A stretch of DNA of 64,000 nt. It comes from an uncultured Ilumatobacter sp. (lineage in GTDB: Bacteria > Actinomycetota > Acidimicrobiia > Acidimicrobiales > Ilumatobacteraceae). The notes under the pieces are model-generated. The model did no database searches. It was not told where the DNA came from and saw only the letters and a program-made list of their open reading frames with translations. The position numbers and the translations under genes were made by a program. The stretch is from assembly GCA_905480335.1 (NCBI GenBank), contig CAJQPY010000003.1, positions 62,001-126,000 of the forward strand. Direction: 5' to 3'. Below, one piece after another: positions 49,434-58,687 of the stretch. Position 1 is the stretch's first letter; each line of letters begins with the position of its first letter.

Positions 49434-50375
49434 ATGAACGATCCCCTTGAGGGCTGGAGTCCGGTACAGCAGCGCACGCTGAACGTACTGCGCCGGGGTG
49501 GCGATCCCGTAATATTCAACCCTGAATTCGTTGAGAATGTCAGAGCAGAAATGCGTGAAGCGCTCAACCATTTCGCGGCCCGACTAGACCCTGACGAGGA
49601 GATCTGGGTCTCGAAACATCGGATCGCCTCGGTGCTCGAATGCGAGGAGCATCATCTTCAGCCAGACGAGTTCGAGTGGACCACAGCAAACGCGAAGGGG
49701 ACGATCGCTCACCGGGCGATCGAACTGCTGCTGTCATGGCCACCGCGGCTCGGCGACCCGACACCGATCGACCTAGTTGATCAGGCGCTTGCTCGCCTGG
49801 CCGACGAAAGCCGGAGTATCGGACAGTGGATCAATGGCCTCTCCCCGGCCGAGGACGCCGACGTGCGAGGCCAGACGGCTGTGCGAGTCACCCAGTTCGT
49901 CGAGAACTTTCCGCCGCTGAGCCCGAGGTGGGCGCCCGTCACGGAAGCGTCCGTGCGCTGGCCGAACATTGGCCCGATCACGTTGGCAGGCAAGGTCGAT
50001 TTGCTGTTCGGGCGCCCTAACGGTCGCGAGAGCCGCAAGGTGATCATCGACCTCAAGACAGGTAGACCGAATGCTCGCCATCGACAGGACCTGGCCTTCT
50101 ACGCTCTGCTTGAAACGCTCGTGCGCGAAGTTCCTCCCCGTAAAGTTGCGACGTTTTACCTGGACTCTGCTGAGGCGCACGCCGACGACGTTTCCGAGCG
50201 GATGCTCGAAACGGCCATGCGTCGTACGTTGGATGGCATCCATCGAATCATTGAACTGGAGTCGGAAAACCGACCGCCGACCCGACAGCCTGGCGTCAGT
50301 TGTAGGTGGTGTCCGCTTGGCGAGTCGTGCCACGACGGACTTGCCTACCTAAGCGGCAGATTGGCAACAAACTGA
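49434..50375 (+). CDS. PD-(D/E)XK nuclease family protein (RecB/AddB-like)
   Basis: A 313-residue single-domain nuclease. The PD-(D/E)XK core is visible: GTIAHRAIELLLSW (motif with His), LAGKVDLLFGRP, VIIDLKTGRPNARHRQDLAF with D-x-K and the Q-x-x-x-Y/F helix (QDLAFYALL). Cysteines in VLECEEHHL and CRWCPLGESC form the four-Cys iron-sulphur staple known from AddB and Cas4-like nucleases. It is not next to a helicase or CRISPR genes. The likely role is DNA end processing or repair. Confidence 0.87.
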   Translation: MNDPLEGWSPVQQRTLNVLRRGGDPVIFNPEFVENVRAEMREALNHFAARLDPDEEIWVSKHRIASVLECEEHHLQPDEFEWTTANAKGTIAHRAIELLLSWPPRLGDPTPIDLVDQALARLADESRSIGQWINGLSPAEDADVRGQTAVRVTQFVENFPPLSPRWAPVTEASVRWPNIGPITLAGKVDLLFGRPNGRESRKVIIDLKTGRPNARHRQDLAFYALLETLVREVPPRKVATFYLDSAEAHADDVSERMLETAMRRTLDGIHRIIELESENRPPTRQPGVSCRWCPLGESCHDGLAYLSGRLATN

Positions 50376-50406
50376 CCCGTTCGTCGCATCTCGATAGCGT
50401 GGCGGC

Positions 50407-51366
50407 ATGGTGATTGATCGCGACAGCAGGGTGTTCGTGGCGGGCCATGGTGGCCTCGTCGGATCTGCGATCGTTCGTCGGCTCAAACGAGACGGATTCA
50501 CGAACCTCTTCACCGCAACGCGGGCAGAACTTGATCTGCGCAATCAGTTGGAGGTCACCCGCTGGTTCGAGGAAAACCGTCCCGACCACGTCTTCCTCGT
50601 TGCGGGAACGGTTGGCGGAATCATGGCCAACAGCACCCGACCCGCCGAATTCATCTACGACAACATGATGATCCACGGCACGGTCGTTCATGCTGCTCAT
50701 CTCTGCGGGGTGAGCAAGTTGCTGTACCTAGGTTCGTCGTGCATCTACCCGCGCAATGCAGACCAGCCGATCAGCGAGAAGGCGCTGTTGACTGGCCCAT
50801 TGGAGCCGACAAACGAGGCATACGCAATCGCCAAGATCGCAGGCATCAAACTGTGCCAATCGTATCGTGAGCAGTACGGGTCAGATTTCATTTCTGCGAT
50901 GCCGACCAACTTGTACGGGCCGAACGACAACTTCGATCTGACGTCAAGCCATGTGCTGCCAGCTTTGATGCGAAAGTTTCACGATGCCCGCGCTTCCGAC
51001 GACAAGGTGGTCGAGGTATGGGGCACGGGAGCGCCCCGGCGCGAATTTCTCCATGTCGACGATCTCGCCGATGCCTGCCTGTTCTTGATGGACAACTACA
51101 GCGATGTTGGCCACGTCAACATTGGCACCGGGGTCGATCTGCCGATCGGCAAGCTGGCAGCGAAGATCCGCGACATCGTGTGCCCAGATGCCACCGTGCA
51201 ATTTGATGCGTCCAAGCCCAACGGAATGCCACGCAAGGTGCTCGATACGTCGAAACTCAACAGGTTGGGCTGGGAGCCGACGATCGACCTGGAAGACGGG
51301 ATCACCACAACTTACGCGTGGTTCCGCGAACAAATAGCCGCCGACCTGACAGTACGCGGCGCCTGA
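50407..51366 (+). CDS. fcl: GDP-L-fucose synthase
   Basis: A 319-residue extended SDR. The cofactor motif is VAGHGGLVGSAIVRRL. The hallmark segments are AGTVGGIMANSTRPAEF, LYLGSSCIYPRNADQPISE, and the YxxxK in NEAYAIAKIAGIKLCQSY; TNLYGPNDNFDLTSSHVLP and WGTGAPRREFLHVDDLADA also match. These fit GDP-4-keto-6-deoxymannose epimerase/reductase closely. It makes GDP-L-fucose for surface glycans. The partner GDP-mannose dehydratase is not in the window. Confidence 0.93.
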   Translation: MVIDRDSRVFVAGHGGLVGSAIVRRLKRDGFTNLFTATRAELDLRNQLEVTRWFEENRPDHVFLVAGTVGGIMANSTRPAEFIYDNMMIHGTVVHAAHLCGVSKLLYLGSSCIYPRNADQPISEKALLTGPLEPTNEAYAIAKIAGIKLCQSYREQYGSDFISAMPTNLYGPNDNFDLTSSHVLPALMRKFHDARASDDKVVEVWGTGAPRREFLHVDDLADACLFLMDNYSDVGHVNIGTGVDLPIGKLAAKIRDIVCPDATVQFDASKPNGMPRKVLDTSKLNRLGWEPTIDLEDGITTTYAWFREQIAADLTVRGA

Positions 51367-51818
51367 GGACGAACGGGGACCGGATGGCCGCTCGGAGAGT
51401 GCCTGGCCAGGGGGCGCTTCGTCGCTGCTGGGCGGGTTGAAAGGGATGGATGCGTAACGGTCTTGTCTCATGCAGTGCGAACACCCGTGCGACAGCCGAC
51501 CGTCCGTCCTCAGCTATCGATTCAACGAGGAGTGGAGCGCCACGGACGGACCCTTCGGGCGGCTAGTGGCCCGCAGAATGCGACTAATCGCCCTGTCCCG
51601 ATCATGAAATTGGCTGACTCGCCGCTGGCGCATCGGTGGTGACCACCGCATCGGCAATGATCGATCTTGTCCGCTGATGCCATCCTGATTGTCACGATCG
51701 CTTTGCAATGCCGAAGGTATCGATTCTTCCGGCCGATCCATGAGTGGCCTGGACGGGAAAACAGGCGATGGTCTGTCGACAACCTACCACCGAGCCAAAT
51801 CGCTGTGAACACGGCAGG
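51367..51818. other. Intergenic region, no gene seen
   Basis: Between fcl and the convergent VOC gene. Short frames on both strands show no conserved pattern, and no RNA gene or clear terminator hairpin was found. Confidence 0.4.
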
Positions 51819-52445
51819 TCATGCGGTCATAAGAGCGACGGGCAAGCCGAGGCCGACGGCAGCGCTGATCGTTGCGATGCGCCGACCCGGTTGCACGGCA
51901 TCCTTCGGCAGGCTCACGCGATCCGCGCCAATGCGCGCGCACGCCATGTCTAGATCGTCGACGTTGAGAACCACGCCCCAAAAACGGGCTGGGCCCTCCG
52001 GAAGCTCGGGCAGCGACACAACCTCGACGATCAGCCCGCCCCGACCGAGCCGATGGAAACCCTGACGCATCTCACCCACCTCGCGCATCCGCTTCAACCC
52101 GCACCCGGTCGCCGACTCGATTGCGCCGGTCGTGCGTTCAAGGTCACATGTCATGACCACCACGTGATCAAGTCCGCTCGCACCGACGTCATGCTGACCG
52201 AACATTGGGCTTGCCGCGCCCACGACCCTGGTCTGTAATCCGTCGATATCAGCGCCGTCGAGCGCTGCGTCGACACCGCTAAGCGCCCAGCCAGCGATCC
52301 CTATGTCGTCCGCAGCGGTAGGTGGGGTTATGCGCAGCGACGTGCCCATCAACGGGACCAGACCGTCATCGGCTACCACCAGTCCCACCGATCGCCAGAC
52401 CTCAGGGTCGCCGACGATGTCCAACCATTCCACTCGCGCCGACAT
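51819..52445 (-). CDS. VOC (glyoxalase-like) superfamily protein
   Basis: A 208-residue protein with two VOC-like beta-alpha modules. The second is clear: ASGLDHVVVMTCDLERTTGA, GGLIVEVVSLPELPEG and ARFWGVVLNVDDLDMACARI, with a possible metal-ligand His and Glu (LDHVV; IVEVV). The first module is degenerate (RVEWLDIVGD; GIAGWALSGVDAALD). The ATG at 52445 is preferred over a GTG-type longer frame. Enzymatic role unknown; family members include dioxygenases, isomerases and resistance proteins. Confidence 0.75.
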   Translation of the reverse strand: MSARVEWLDIVGDPEVWRSVGLVVADDGLVPLMGTSLRITPPTAADDIGIAGWALSGVDAALDGADIDGLQTRVVGAASPMFGQHDVGASGLDHVVVMTCDLERTTGAIESATGCGLKRMREVGEMRQGFHRLGRGGLIVEVVSLPELPEGPARFWGVVLNVDDLDMACARIGADRVSLPKDAVQPGRRIATISAAVGLGLPVALMTA

Positions 52446-52576
52446 CGTAAGATCCTCGCAGACCACCACCGAACCTTCCTGATCCGGACCCAGACGCTAC
52501 GAGGCGCCCGTGCCGTGATCTCGGAAGATCAAGTCGCGAGCGCCTGAGCGACAGTTCGATTCGGTGACGCCGGGCG

Positions 52577-52660
52577 TCAGCGGCCCATGTTGGGGCGCTT
52601 GCCGTGGTTCGCCTTTGAGCGGCGGAGCCGGGCCTTACGCTTCTTGGTCTTCTTCGACAT
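52577..52660 (-). CDS. Ribosomal protein bL37 (27 residues)
   Basis: A 27-codon gene: it begins MSKKTKKRKARLRR, is extremely basic and carries the actinobacterial bL37 hallmark KANHGKRPN before a short end. The ATG at 52660 has a GAGG ribosome site (AAGCTTGAGGCCTT). bL37 is a small protein of the 50S subunit found in mycobacteria near the 23S rRNA core; such genes are commonly missed because of size. It stands alone between the VOC gene and a gene-free stretch. Confidence 0.87.
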   Translation of the reverse strand: MSKKTKKRKARLRRSKANHGKRPNMGR

Positions 52661-53132
52661 AAGGCCTCAAGCTTACGACCGTTTGGACGCGTCACCAACG
52701 GCGGCGGGCCAGAACGAGACCGCGATGGTGACGACCACCGTCTCGCACATCTACGCGATGCCGGCAGTGTTCGCCTCTAACTTGCGCTTGGCCGACCCGG
52801 TGGAGTCGTCCTCCTCGACAACACCACTGAGAAGGTCGGCGCCTTATCGCCGCCCGTCGAATGCGGCGGTCGTCCACATCGCTGCATCGCGTCGACGGCA
52901 GCAGAGAGCATGGAGATCCTCCGGACCGAGCCCGAGCGAACACACCACAGACCGAGTCGGACCAAGATGCTGATTCGTGCCGGCTTGCAGCATCGCCATC
53001 GATATTATTGGGGTAGCCCAGTCGTGCGCCCAGACGGGGAAGGTCCCGCGCAAATCGGAGTCGGCAAACATCACCTCGTTATCTCGACTCGCCGAGTCGG
53101 AAGACGTATCAGCCGGCCACTAACTTCGTGCG
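52661..53132. other. Intergenic region, no gene seen
   Basis: Between bL37 and the serine hydrolase. Arg-rich frames on the minus strand look like composition effects. The region should contain the promoters of both flanking genes; no clear dyad was recognised. Confidence 0.4.
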
Positions 53133-54287
53133 ATGACCATCGAAATCCACGGAACCGTCGCCCCAGGGTTCGAAGCTGTTCGTGACGCCTTCGCTGCCAA
53201 CTGGGAACAGAGCGGCGAAGTCGGCGCCTCGGTCAGCGCAACCGTGAACGGCGAGGTCGTGTTCGACTTGTGGGGCGGCACGGCTACTTACGACGACGGC
53301 GAACGCCCGTGGGAGAAAGACACGATCATCAACGTATGGTCAACCACTAAGACAATGTCGTTCCTGTGTTGTCTTCTGCTCGCCGATCGCGGCGAACTCA
53401 ACCTGTACGCACCGGTCGCAACGTACTGGCCCGAGTTTGCTGCCGGCGGCAAGGGGCAGGTGGCGACGCGCCACATCCTGGGCCATACAGCTGGCCTGTC
53501 GGGCTGGGATGAGCCGCTCACGATCAACGATCTACTCGACCACGACAAGCTCGTCGGGCTCCACGCGAACCAGGCGCCCTGGTGGGAGCCGGGATCCGGT
53601 TCGGGCTACCACGCCATCAGCCAGGGCTACCTGCTCGGCGAGATCGTTAAGCGCATCTCGGGCCGCTCCCTCGGACAGTTCTTCGCCGACGAGATTGCGG
53701 GCCCACTCGGCGCCGACTTCCACATTGGTACCACCGCCGAACACGACTCACGTATTGCGCACGTCATCGCGCCGTCGTTGGGACTCGGGGAAGTTCCAAG
53801 CGCGTCGGACGTCGGTGAGTTGTCGATCGCCTGGCGCACGCTCAGCAACCCGATGGTGGACGCATCGTTCTCGTCCACACCGGCCTGGCGGCGCGCCGAG
53901 GTACCCGCCGCAGGCGGCCACGGAAACGCCCGCTCCGTCGCGGCGGTCCACACGCTCACAGCGAACGGTGGGTCAGCGAATGGGAAGCAGATCATCTCCG
54001 CCGAGGGCCTCGAACAGATCTTCGACGTCCAGGCCGAAGGGATGGACAAGGTGCTACTTGGCACCGAACTGAAGCTCGGAATGGGCTTCGGCCTGCCAGG
54101 CCCGATGCTGCCGCTGCCCAACCCGCGCACCTGCTACTGGGGCGGCTGGGGCGGCTCGTTGGCGATCATCGACATGGACCTGAACCTCAGCTACAGCTAC
54201 GTAATGAATAAAATGGAATCGTCGCTCACTGGCGATCCGCGCGGCGCCGGCCCCCTCCTTGCCGCCTACGGGATCCTCATGTCCTGA
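53133..54287 (+). CDS. Serine hydrolase, beta-lactamase/EstB family
   Basis: A 384-residue class-C-beta-lactamase-like hydrolase. The nucleophile motif S-x-x-K is VWSTTKTMS (Ser70, Lys73); the YxN-like position is in GSGYHAISQGYLLGEI; and the late glycine motif is CYWGGWGGSLAIIDMDLN. No signal peptide is present, so it is cytoplasmic like EstB-type esterases rather than a secreted penicillin-binding protein. It is probably an esterase on small acyl esters. It stands alone. Confidence 0.88.
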   Translation: MTIEIHGTVAPGFEAVRDAFAANWEQSGEVGASVSATVNGEVVFDLWGGTATYDDGERPWEKDTIINVWSTTKTMSFLCCLLLADRGELNLYAPVATYWPEFAAGGKGQVATRHILGHTAGLSGWDEPLTINDLLDHDKLVGLHANQAPWWEPGSGSGYHAISQGYLLGEIVKRISGRSLGQFFADEIAGPLGADFHIGTTAEHDSRIAHVIAPSLGLGEVPSASDVGELSIAWRTLSNPMVDASFSSTPAWRRAEVPAAGGHGNARSVAAVHTLTANGGSANGKQIISAEGLEQIFDVQAEGMDKVLLGTELKLGMGFGLPGPMLPLPNPRTCYWGGWGGSLAIIDMDLNLSYSYVMNKMESSLTGDPRGAGPLLAAYGILMS

Positions 54288-54332
54288 TCCGACAGCTTCC
54301 GCGACGCCCGCAGGGCCAGGTAACAGCTTCAG

Positions 54333-55352
54333 TCAGGCGGCGATACCGGTCCAGGCAAGGAGTTCTTCGACCGGCTTGGTGTTGAGAATTCGTTCGATCG
54401 GCACACCGCAATCAGCGGCACGAGCGCACCCGAGCGCCTGCCATTCGAGCTGACCCGTCGCATGTGCGTCAGTATCGATCGTGAACCAGCAGCCATACTC
54501 GACTGCCATCCGCAACAACTCCCGCGGCGGGTCGAGACGCTCGGGCCGACAGTTGATCTCGACCGCCGTGTCGAACTGCGCACAGGCGTCGAACACGCAG
54601 TCGGCATCGAAGTCGCTCGGTGGCCGCTTACCGATCATCCGCCCCGTGCAATGGCCGAGGATATCGACGTGAGGTGACGCGATGGCCCGCAGCATCCGCT
54701 CGGTCATCTGCTGGCGATCCATCCGCAACTTCGAGTGAACGCTTGCGACCACTACGTCGAGGCGGGCGAGCATCTCGTCAGACAGATCGAGCGCACCGTC
54801 TTCGAGGATGTCGACCTCCATCCCGGACAGAACCCGAAAGTCATGACCGGAGTCGGCGATCACCTCATTGACGACTTCGATCTGGCCGAGTTGCTCACTC
54901 AACCGCTCCTCATTCAACCCATGGGCGATCGTCAACCGGGCCGAGTGGTCGGTCTGCACCATGTACTCATGACCAATAGCGATAGCCGTGGCCGCCATCC
55001 GCTCGATCGGCGCTCCCCCGTCGCTCCAGGTCGAATGCATGTGGCAGTCGCCCCGCAACGCATCGCGATACGGGCGGGCCTGGTCGCTGACCTTGACCCG
55101 TGACGTGACCTCTAAATCAGTCAGGTACTCAACTGTGCGTCCAGCGAGCGCGTCGGCGATCACCTGCGCCGTCGCCGCACCGATTCCATCCAAGTGGATG
55201 AGCGTGTCATCATCGGCGCGCTGCGTGAGCTCGTCAGGATCGGTTGAACGCACGACATCGAGCGCCCGCACGAACGCCTTTGTTTTGAAACCCGACGCCT
55301 GCGCCCGGTCAAGGCAGTGAATCACGCGCAGCAAAGCGGCCTCGGGCGTCAT
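54333..55352 (-). CDS. PHP domain phosphoesterase with helix-hairpin-helix (PolX C-terminal-like)
   Basis: A 339-residue protein. An N-terminal DNA-binding HhH unit (LIHLDGIGAATAQVIADALAG) precedes a PHP domain with its metal-binding motifs: DCHMHSTWSDGG, HEYMVQTDHSARL, LSGMEVDILEDG, VVASVHSKLRM, DILGHCTGRM and TIDTDAHATGQL. This arrangement matches the C-terminal half of bacterial DNA polymerase X without the polymerase part. It probably acts as a phosphatase or 3'-exonuclease on DNA ends. The ATG at 55352 is preferred over a start 20 codons upstream. Confidence 0.87.
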   Translation of the reverse strand: MTPEAALLRVIHCLDRAQASGFKTKAFVRALDVVRSTDPDELTQRADDDTLIHLDGIGAATAQVIADALAGRTVEYLTDLEVTSRVKVSDQARPYRDALRGDCHMHSTWSDGGAPIERMAATAIAIGHEYMVQTDHSARLTIAHGLNEERLSEQLGQIEVVNEVIADSGHDFRVLSGMEVDILEDGALDLSDEMLARLDVVVASVHSKLRMDRQQMTERMLRAIASPHVDILGHCTGRMIGKRPPSDFDADCVFDACAQFDTAVEINCRPERLDPPRELLRMAVEYGCWFTIDTDAHATGQLEWQALGCARAADCGVPIERILNTKPVEELLAWTGIAA

Positions 55353-55515
55353 ACGACGATCGTACCCCCGCCTGTCCGGGGGCTTCTGGGCCGATACGTT
55401 CCGGGCAGGCACCGCGGCTTTGGATTGAGCTCGGACTCGCCGTCACGTTGACCGCGCAAGTCTTTCTGGATCGGGTTCAACCCAGCCCAATGGGAACGCC
55501 AGGAGCGCTAGCCTC

Positions 55516-56613
55516 GTGAGCCGCATGGAACGCTTCGGTCTGGTCGGTCTCCCCAACGCGGGCAAAAGCTCGTTGTACAACGCTCTAACCGGAGGTGGTG
55601 CGCTAGCTGCGCCGTATCCGTTCGCAACGAAGGACCCGAACATCGGTGTCGCCATGGTGCCCGACACCCGCCTTGACCAACTGTCTGAGATGTCGAAGTC
55701 GAAGAAGACCATTCACGCCCAGGTCGAAGTCGTCGACATCGGCGGACTCGTCGAGGGTGCCAGCACAGGCGAAGGTCTGGGCAACAAATTCCTCGCTAAC
55801 ATCCGCGAAGTTGACGCAATCGTGTTCGTTTTACGCGCGTTCGTCAACGACGACATCGTCGGCCCCTGCGATCCCCTCGAGCACCTCCGTGTGGTCGAGA
55901 TTGAACTTGCGCTCGCCGACCTCGAAACGATCGAGAAACGCCTCCACCAGACAAAGCGCGCCTCAAAACTCGACAAGTCATTGGTCGACGAGACCGAGGC
56001 ACTGCAGGCCGCTCATGACGCGCTGGCCGATGGGCTGCCGCTCTATCGTGCCGGGCTCAGTGACGACGTCCGCGAAACGCTCCAGCCGTACTTCTTGCTA
56101 ACCAACCGTCGTGTGCTGGTCGTCGTCAACGTCGGCGAGGACGACATTGAGGCCATCCCAGAGCACGAGGCCCGCGTCGCTGCCGAGTTCAACAACGCCG
56201 GCGACAACGTCGAAATCATCGGCATGTGTGTCCAAATGGAAGCCGAAGCCGCTGCGATCGACGACCCCGAGGAACGTGCCGAGATCCTCGAAGGCTTCGG
56301 GCTCGGCGAGGGTGCCCTGTTTCGAATGGTGCGCAGCGCGTACCACCTGCTCGGACTACGGACGTACCTCACCACAGGTGACCAGGAATCACGCGCCTGG
56401 ACATTTTACGAAGGCTCGACTGCGCCTGTGTGCGCCGGGCGGATCCACGGCGACTTCCAGCGCGGCTTCATTAAGGCCGAGGTCATCCAGTGGGACGAAC
56501 TCCTCGAACTCGGCTCGTGGAACGCTGCCAAAGAAGTCGGCAAGATGCGCATGGAAGGCAAGGACTACATCGCGCAGGACGGCGACGTGATGGAGTTCCG
56601 CTTCAACGTTTGA
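55516..56613 (+). CDS. ychF: Redox-regulated ATPase YchF
   Basis: A 365-residue P-loop NTPase of the Obg-like family. G1 is GLVGLPNAGKSSLYNAL; G3 is VVDIGGLVEGASTGEGLGNK; the base-specificity motif is VVVNVGED, with N-x-x-E as in YchF, which prefers ATP. A coiled-coil insert (LETIEKRLHQTKRASKL) and the C-terminal TGS domain (GDFQRGFIKAEVIQWDEL; KDYIAQDGDVMEFRFNV) complete the family layout and length. The GTG at 55516 is the start. YchF binds ribosomes and tunes stress responses. Confidence 0.95.
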   Translation: MSRMERFGLVGLPNAGKSSLYNALTGGGALAAPYPFATKDPNIGVAMVPDTRLDQLSEMSKSKKTIHAQVEVVDIGGLVEGASTGEGLGNKFLANIREVDAIVFVLRAFVNDDIVGPCDPLEHLRVVEIELALADLETIEKRLHQTKRASKLDKSLVDETEALQAAHDALADGLPLYRAGLSDDVRETLQPYFLLTNRRVLVVVNVGEDDIEAIPEHEARVAAEFNNAGDNVEIIGMCVQMEAEAAAIDDPEERAEILEGFGLGEGALFRMVRSAYHLLGLRTYLTTGDQESRAWTFYEGSTAPVCAGRIHGDFQRGFIKAEVIQWDELLELGSWNAAKEVGKMRMEGKDYIAQDGDVMEFRFNV

Positions 56614-56654
56614 CGAGACCGCCCAACGCACCACCTGCGTGGCATGCTTAAGAG

Positions 56655-56993
56655 ATGCCCTGGCTCGTCAGCGACGCTCACGTGCTCGCATCGGCAAAAC
56701 GCGCGACAACGCGCAGCGAACGCCGACACGGACTGCTGGGTCGCGATTCGTTCGAGGGGGCCCTAGTCATCGAGCCATGCCGGTGGGTCCACACCATCCG
56801 AATGCGCTTTCCGATCGACGTCGCCTTCCTCGACGCCGACGGGTTGGTCGTGCGCACCGTGCAGATGCCGCGCCAGCGCATAGGGCTACCGGTGCCACGG
56901 GCGCAAATGGTGATCGAAGCCGAAGCCGGCGCGTTTGCACGCTGGGGGGTGCACGTCGGCGACGTCATCGAATTACGCGACGACGACCAATGA
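56655..56993 (+). CDS. DUF192 family protein
   Basis: A 112-residue DUF192 protein. Family marks: RRHGLLGRDSFEGALVIEPC, VHTIRMRFPIDVAFLDADG and AQMVIEAEAGAFARWGVHVG. No signal peptide, unlike many members. The stop overlaps the rsmI ATG (ATGA). Function is unknown. Confidence 0.85.
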   Translation: MPWLVSDAHVLASAKRATTRSERRHGLLGRDSFEGALVIEPCRWVHTIRMRFPIDVAFLDADGLVVRTVQMPRQRIGLPVPRAQMVIEAEAGAFARWGVHVGDVIELRDDDQ

Positions 56994-57847
56994 GCACTCT
57001 GTGGCTCGTTGCCACGCCGATCGGGAACCTCGGCGACTTAGCACCGCGGGCGGTCGATGTGCTCGCCGCTGTGGAGCTCGTCTGCTGCGAGGACACACGC
57101 CGCACCGGAAACCTCCTCCGTCATGCAGGTATCCGTGCGAATCGACTGACGGTCTGCAACGAACACACCGAATTCGACCTCACCACCCAGGTCCTCGACG
57201 TCTTGTCGAGCGGGGCCAACGTGGCCGTTGTGAGCGATGCCGGGAGCCCAGGAATCTCCGACCCTGGCGAGCGCCTCGTCGCCGCAGCGATCGAGGCCGG
57301 CCACACCGTCAGCGCAGTTCCTGGTCCGAGTGCGGCAACGATGGCCGTAACCATCAGCGGGCTGCCGAGCGGCCGCCACGTAATGGAGGGTTTCCTTCCG
57401 CGTAAGGGCCGAGAACGAACCGAACGAATCGCCGAGATCGCCGCCGAGACCCGGACGGTCGTGCTCTACGAAGCACCACACCGGATCGAACGCACCCTCA
57501 ACGATCTGCTGAGTGCGTGTGGCACCGAGCGGACCGTGGCGGTCTCCCGCGAGCTCACCAAACTGCATGAGCAGACCATTCGCGGGACCCTCGGATCGAT
57601 CGAGGTGGACAAGCCGCGGGGTGAGTACGTCATCGTGCTCGGCGGCGTTTCGACCGAGCCCACCCCGATTCCCGATGATGACGTACGAGCCGCGTTGCGG
57701 TCATCGATCGCCGACGGTGCCTCCACCCGAGATGCCGCCGCATCAGTTGCTGCAACAACCGGTCGGCGGCGCCGCGACGTGTACCAGATGGCACTAGGTC
57801 TGAATACGTCTCCGACGCCCGGACCTCTGACTGACCGGGCAAACTGA
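56990..57847 (+). CDS. rsmI: 16S rRNA (cytidine1402-2'-O)-methyltransferase RsmI
   Basis: A 285-residue tetrapyrrole-methylase-fold enzyme: LWLVATPIGNLGDLAPRA at the N-terminus, CEDTRRTGNLLRHAGI, VAVVSDAGSPGISDPGERL, VPGPSAATMAVTISGLPSG, FLPRKGRERTERI and YEAPHRIERTLNDL. All are signatures of RsmI, which 2'-O-methylates C1402 of 16S rRNA in the decoding site using SAM. The ATG at 56990 overlaps the DUF192 stop; the frame is open 117 codons further upstream, but that is a shadow of DUF192. Confidence 0.95.
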   Translation: MSTLWLVATPIGNLGDLAPRAVDVLAAVELVCCEDTRRTGNLLRHAGIRANRLTVCNEHTEFDLTTQVLDVLSSGANVAVVSDAGSPGISDPGERLVAAAIEAGHTVSAVPGPSAATMAVTISGLPSGRHVMEGFLPRKGRERTERIAEIAAETRTVVLYEAPHRIERTLNDLLSACGTERTVAVSRELTKLHEQTIRGTLGSIEVDKPRGEYVIVLGGVSTEPTPIPDDDVRAALRSSIADGASTRDAAASVAATTGRRRRDVYQMALGLNTSPTPGPLTDRAN

Positions 57848-57852
57848 AGGCT

Positions 57853-58668
57853 ATGACAGAGTACGTTGCCGTCACTGGGAGTGGCCCCAGCGCGGCCTTC
57901 TTCGACCTCGACCGCACTCTGATCTCGGGCTCTTCAGCATTCACACTCGCCATCCAAGCGCGCAAGGCTGGCCTGGTCCCGACCCACCAGTTCGCCCGCG
58001 ACGCCGGCAGCGCAGTGGCCTTCAAACTGTTTGGGGCGAGTGACGACACCAGCGACCAGGTGCGCAAGCGAATTCTCGGCGCGGTCACCGGTCTACTCCA
58101 GGCCGACCTCCAGGCGCTCAACGCTGAAATCCTGCCCCGCCTCATCGAACGCGTGCGCCCCGAGGCGAAGCGGTTGCTCGAACGACACCGCCGTGCAGGC
58201 CGTGACACGTTCATCGTCTCCGCCGCGCCGCAGGAAATCGTCGAGCCGCTCGCCCAGGCGCTCGGTATGACCAGTGGTGTCGGAACTAGAAGTTGCGTCG
58301 ACAACGGCGTCTACACGGGCGAGCTTGACGGGCCGTTCTGCTACGGCGAGGGCAAGGTCGAGGCAATGCAGGCGCTGGCATCGTGGAACAGCTACGACCT
58401 CGCCCAAAGCTACGCTTATAGCGACTCTGCAAGCGACCTGCCGATGCTTGAAGCAGTCGGTCACCCCGTCGCCGTCAACCCCGACTCGAAGCTCGAACGT
58501 CATGCCCGCCGCAACGGATGGCCGATTGTGATCTTCAGCCAGCGCACCAAGTCAGTGATCCGGCGCTCCCTCTCAGGAGTCGCCACAGCCGGTATCGGCG
58601 TCGGTGGTTTCGTAATCGGCACCCAAGTCGGCCGTCACCGTCGGTCGAACAGCATCTTTCGTCGATAA
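57853..58668 (+). CDS. HAD-IB family phosphatase with C-terminal membrane segment
   Basis: A 271-residue HAD hydrolase of the SerB/IB type. Motif I is AFFDLDRTLISGSSAF with the nucleophile Asp; motif II is TFIVSAAPQEIVEPLA; motif III/IV is YAYSDSASDLPMLEAVGHPV. The C-terminus has a short hydrophobic segment (GVATAGIGVGGFVIGTQVG) and a basic tail, suggesting membrane association. Substrates in this family include phosphoserine, phospholipids and lysophosphatidates. It follows rsmI by five bases and probably shares its transcript. Confidence 0.88.
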   Translation: MTEYVAVTGSGPSAAFFDLDRTLISGSSAFTLAIQARKAGLVPTHQFARDAGSAVAFKLFGASDDTSDQVRKRILGAVTGLLQADLQALNAEILPRLIERVRPEAKRLLERHRRAGRDTFIVSAAPQEIVEPLAQALGMTSGVGTRSCVDNGVYTGELDGPFCYGEGKVEAMQALASWNSYDLAQSYAYSDSASDLPMLEAVGHPVAVNPDSKLERHARRNGWPIVIFSQRTKSVIRRSLSGVATAGIGVGGFVIGTQVGRHRRSNSIFRR

Positions 58669-58687
58669 GGCCCCGCTCTCCGTTCGT

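Noticed and set aside
49434..50375. Cas4-type nuclease marking a CRISPR locus
   Set aside because: The PD-(D/E)XK plus four-Cys layout is shared with AddB/RecB-like repair nucleases, and no cas genes or repeats are present in the window.
56639..56989. An N-terminal extension of RsmI by 117 residues
   Set aside because: The extra part is the DUF192 gene read in another frame; RsmI motifs begin right after the ATG at 56990.
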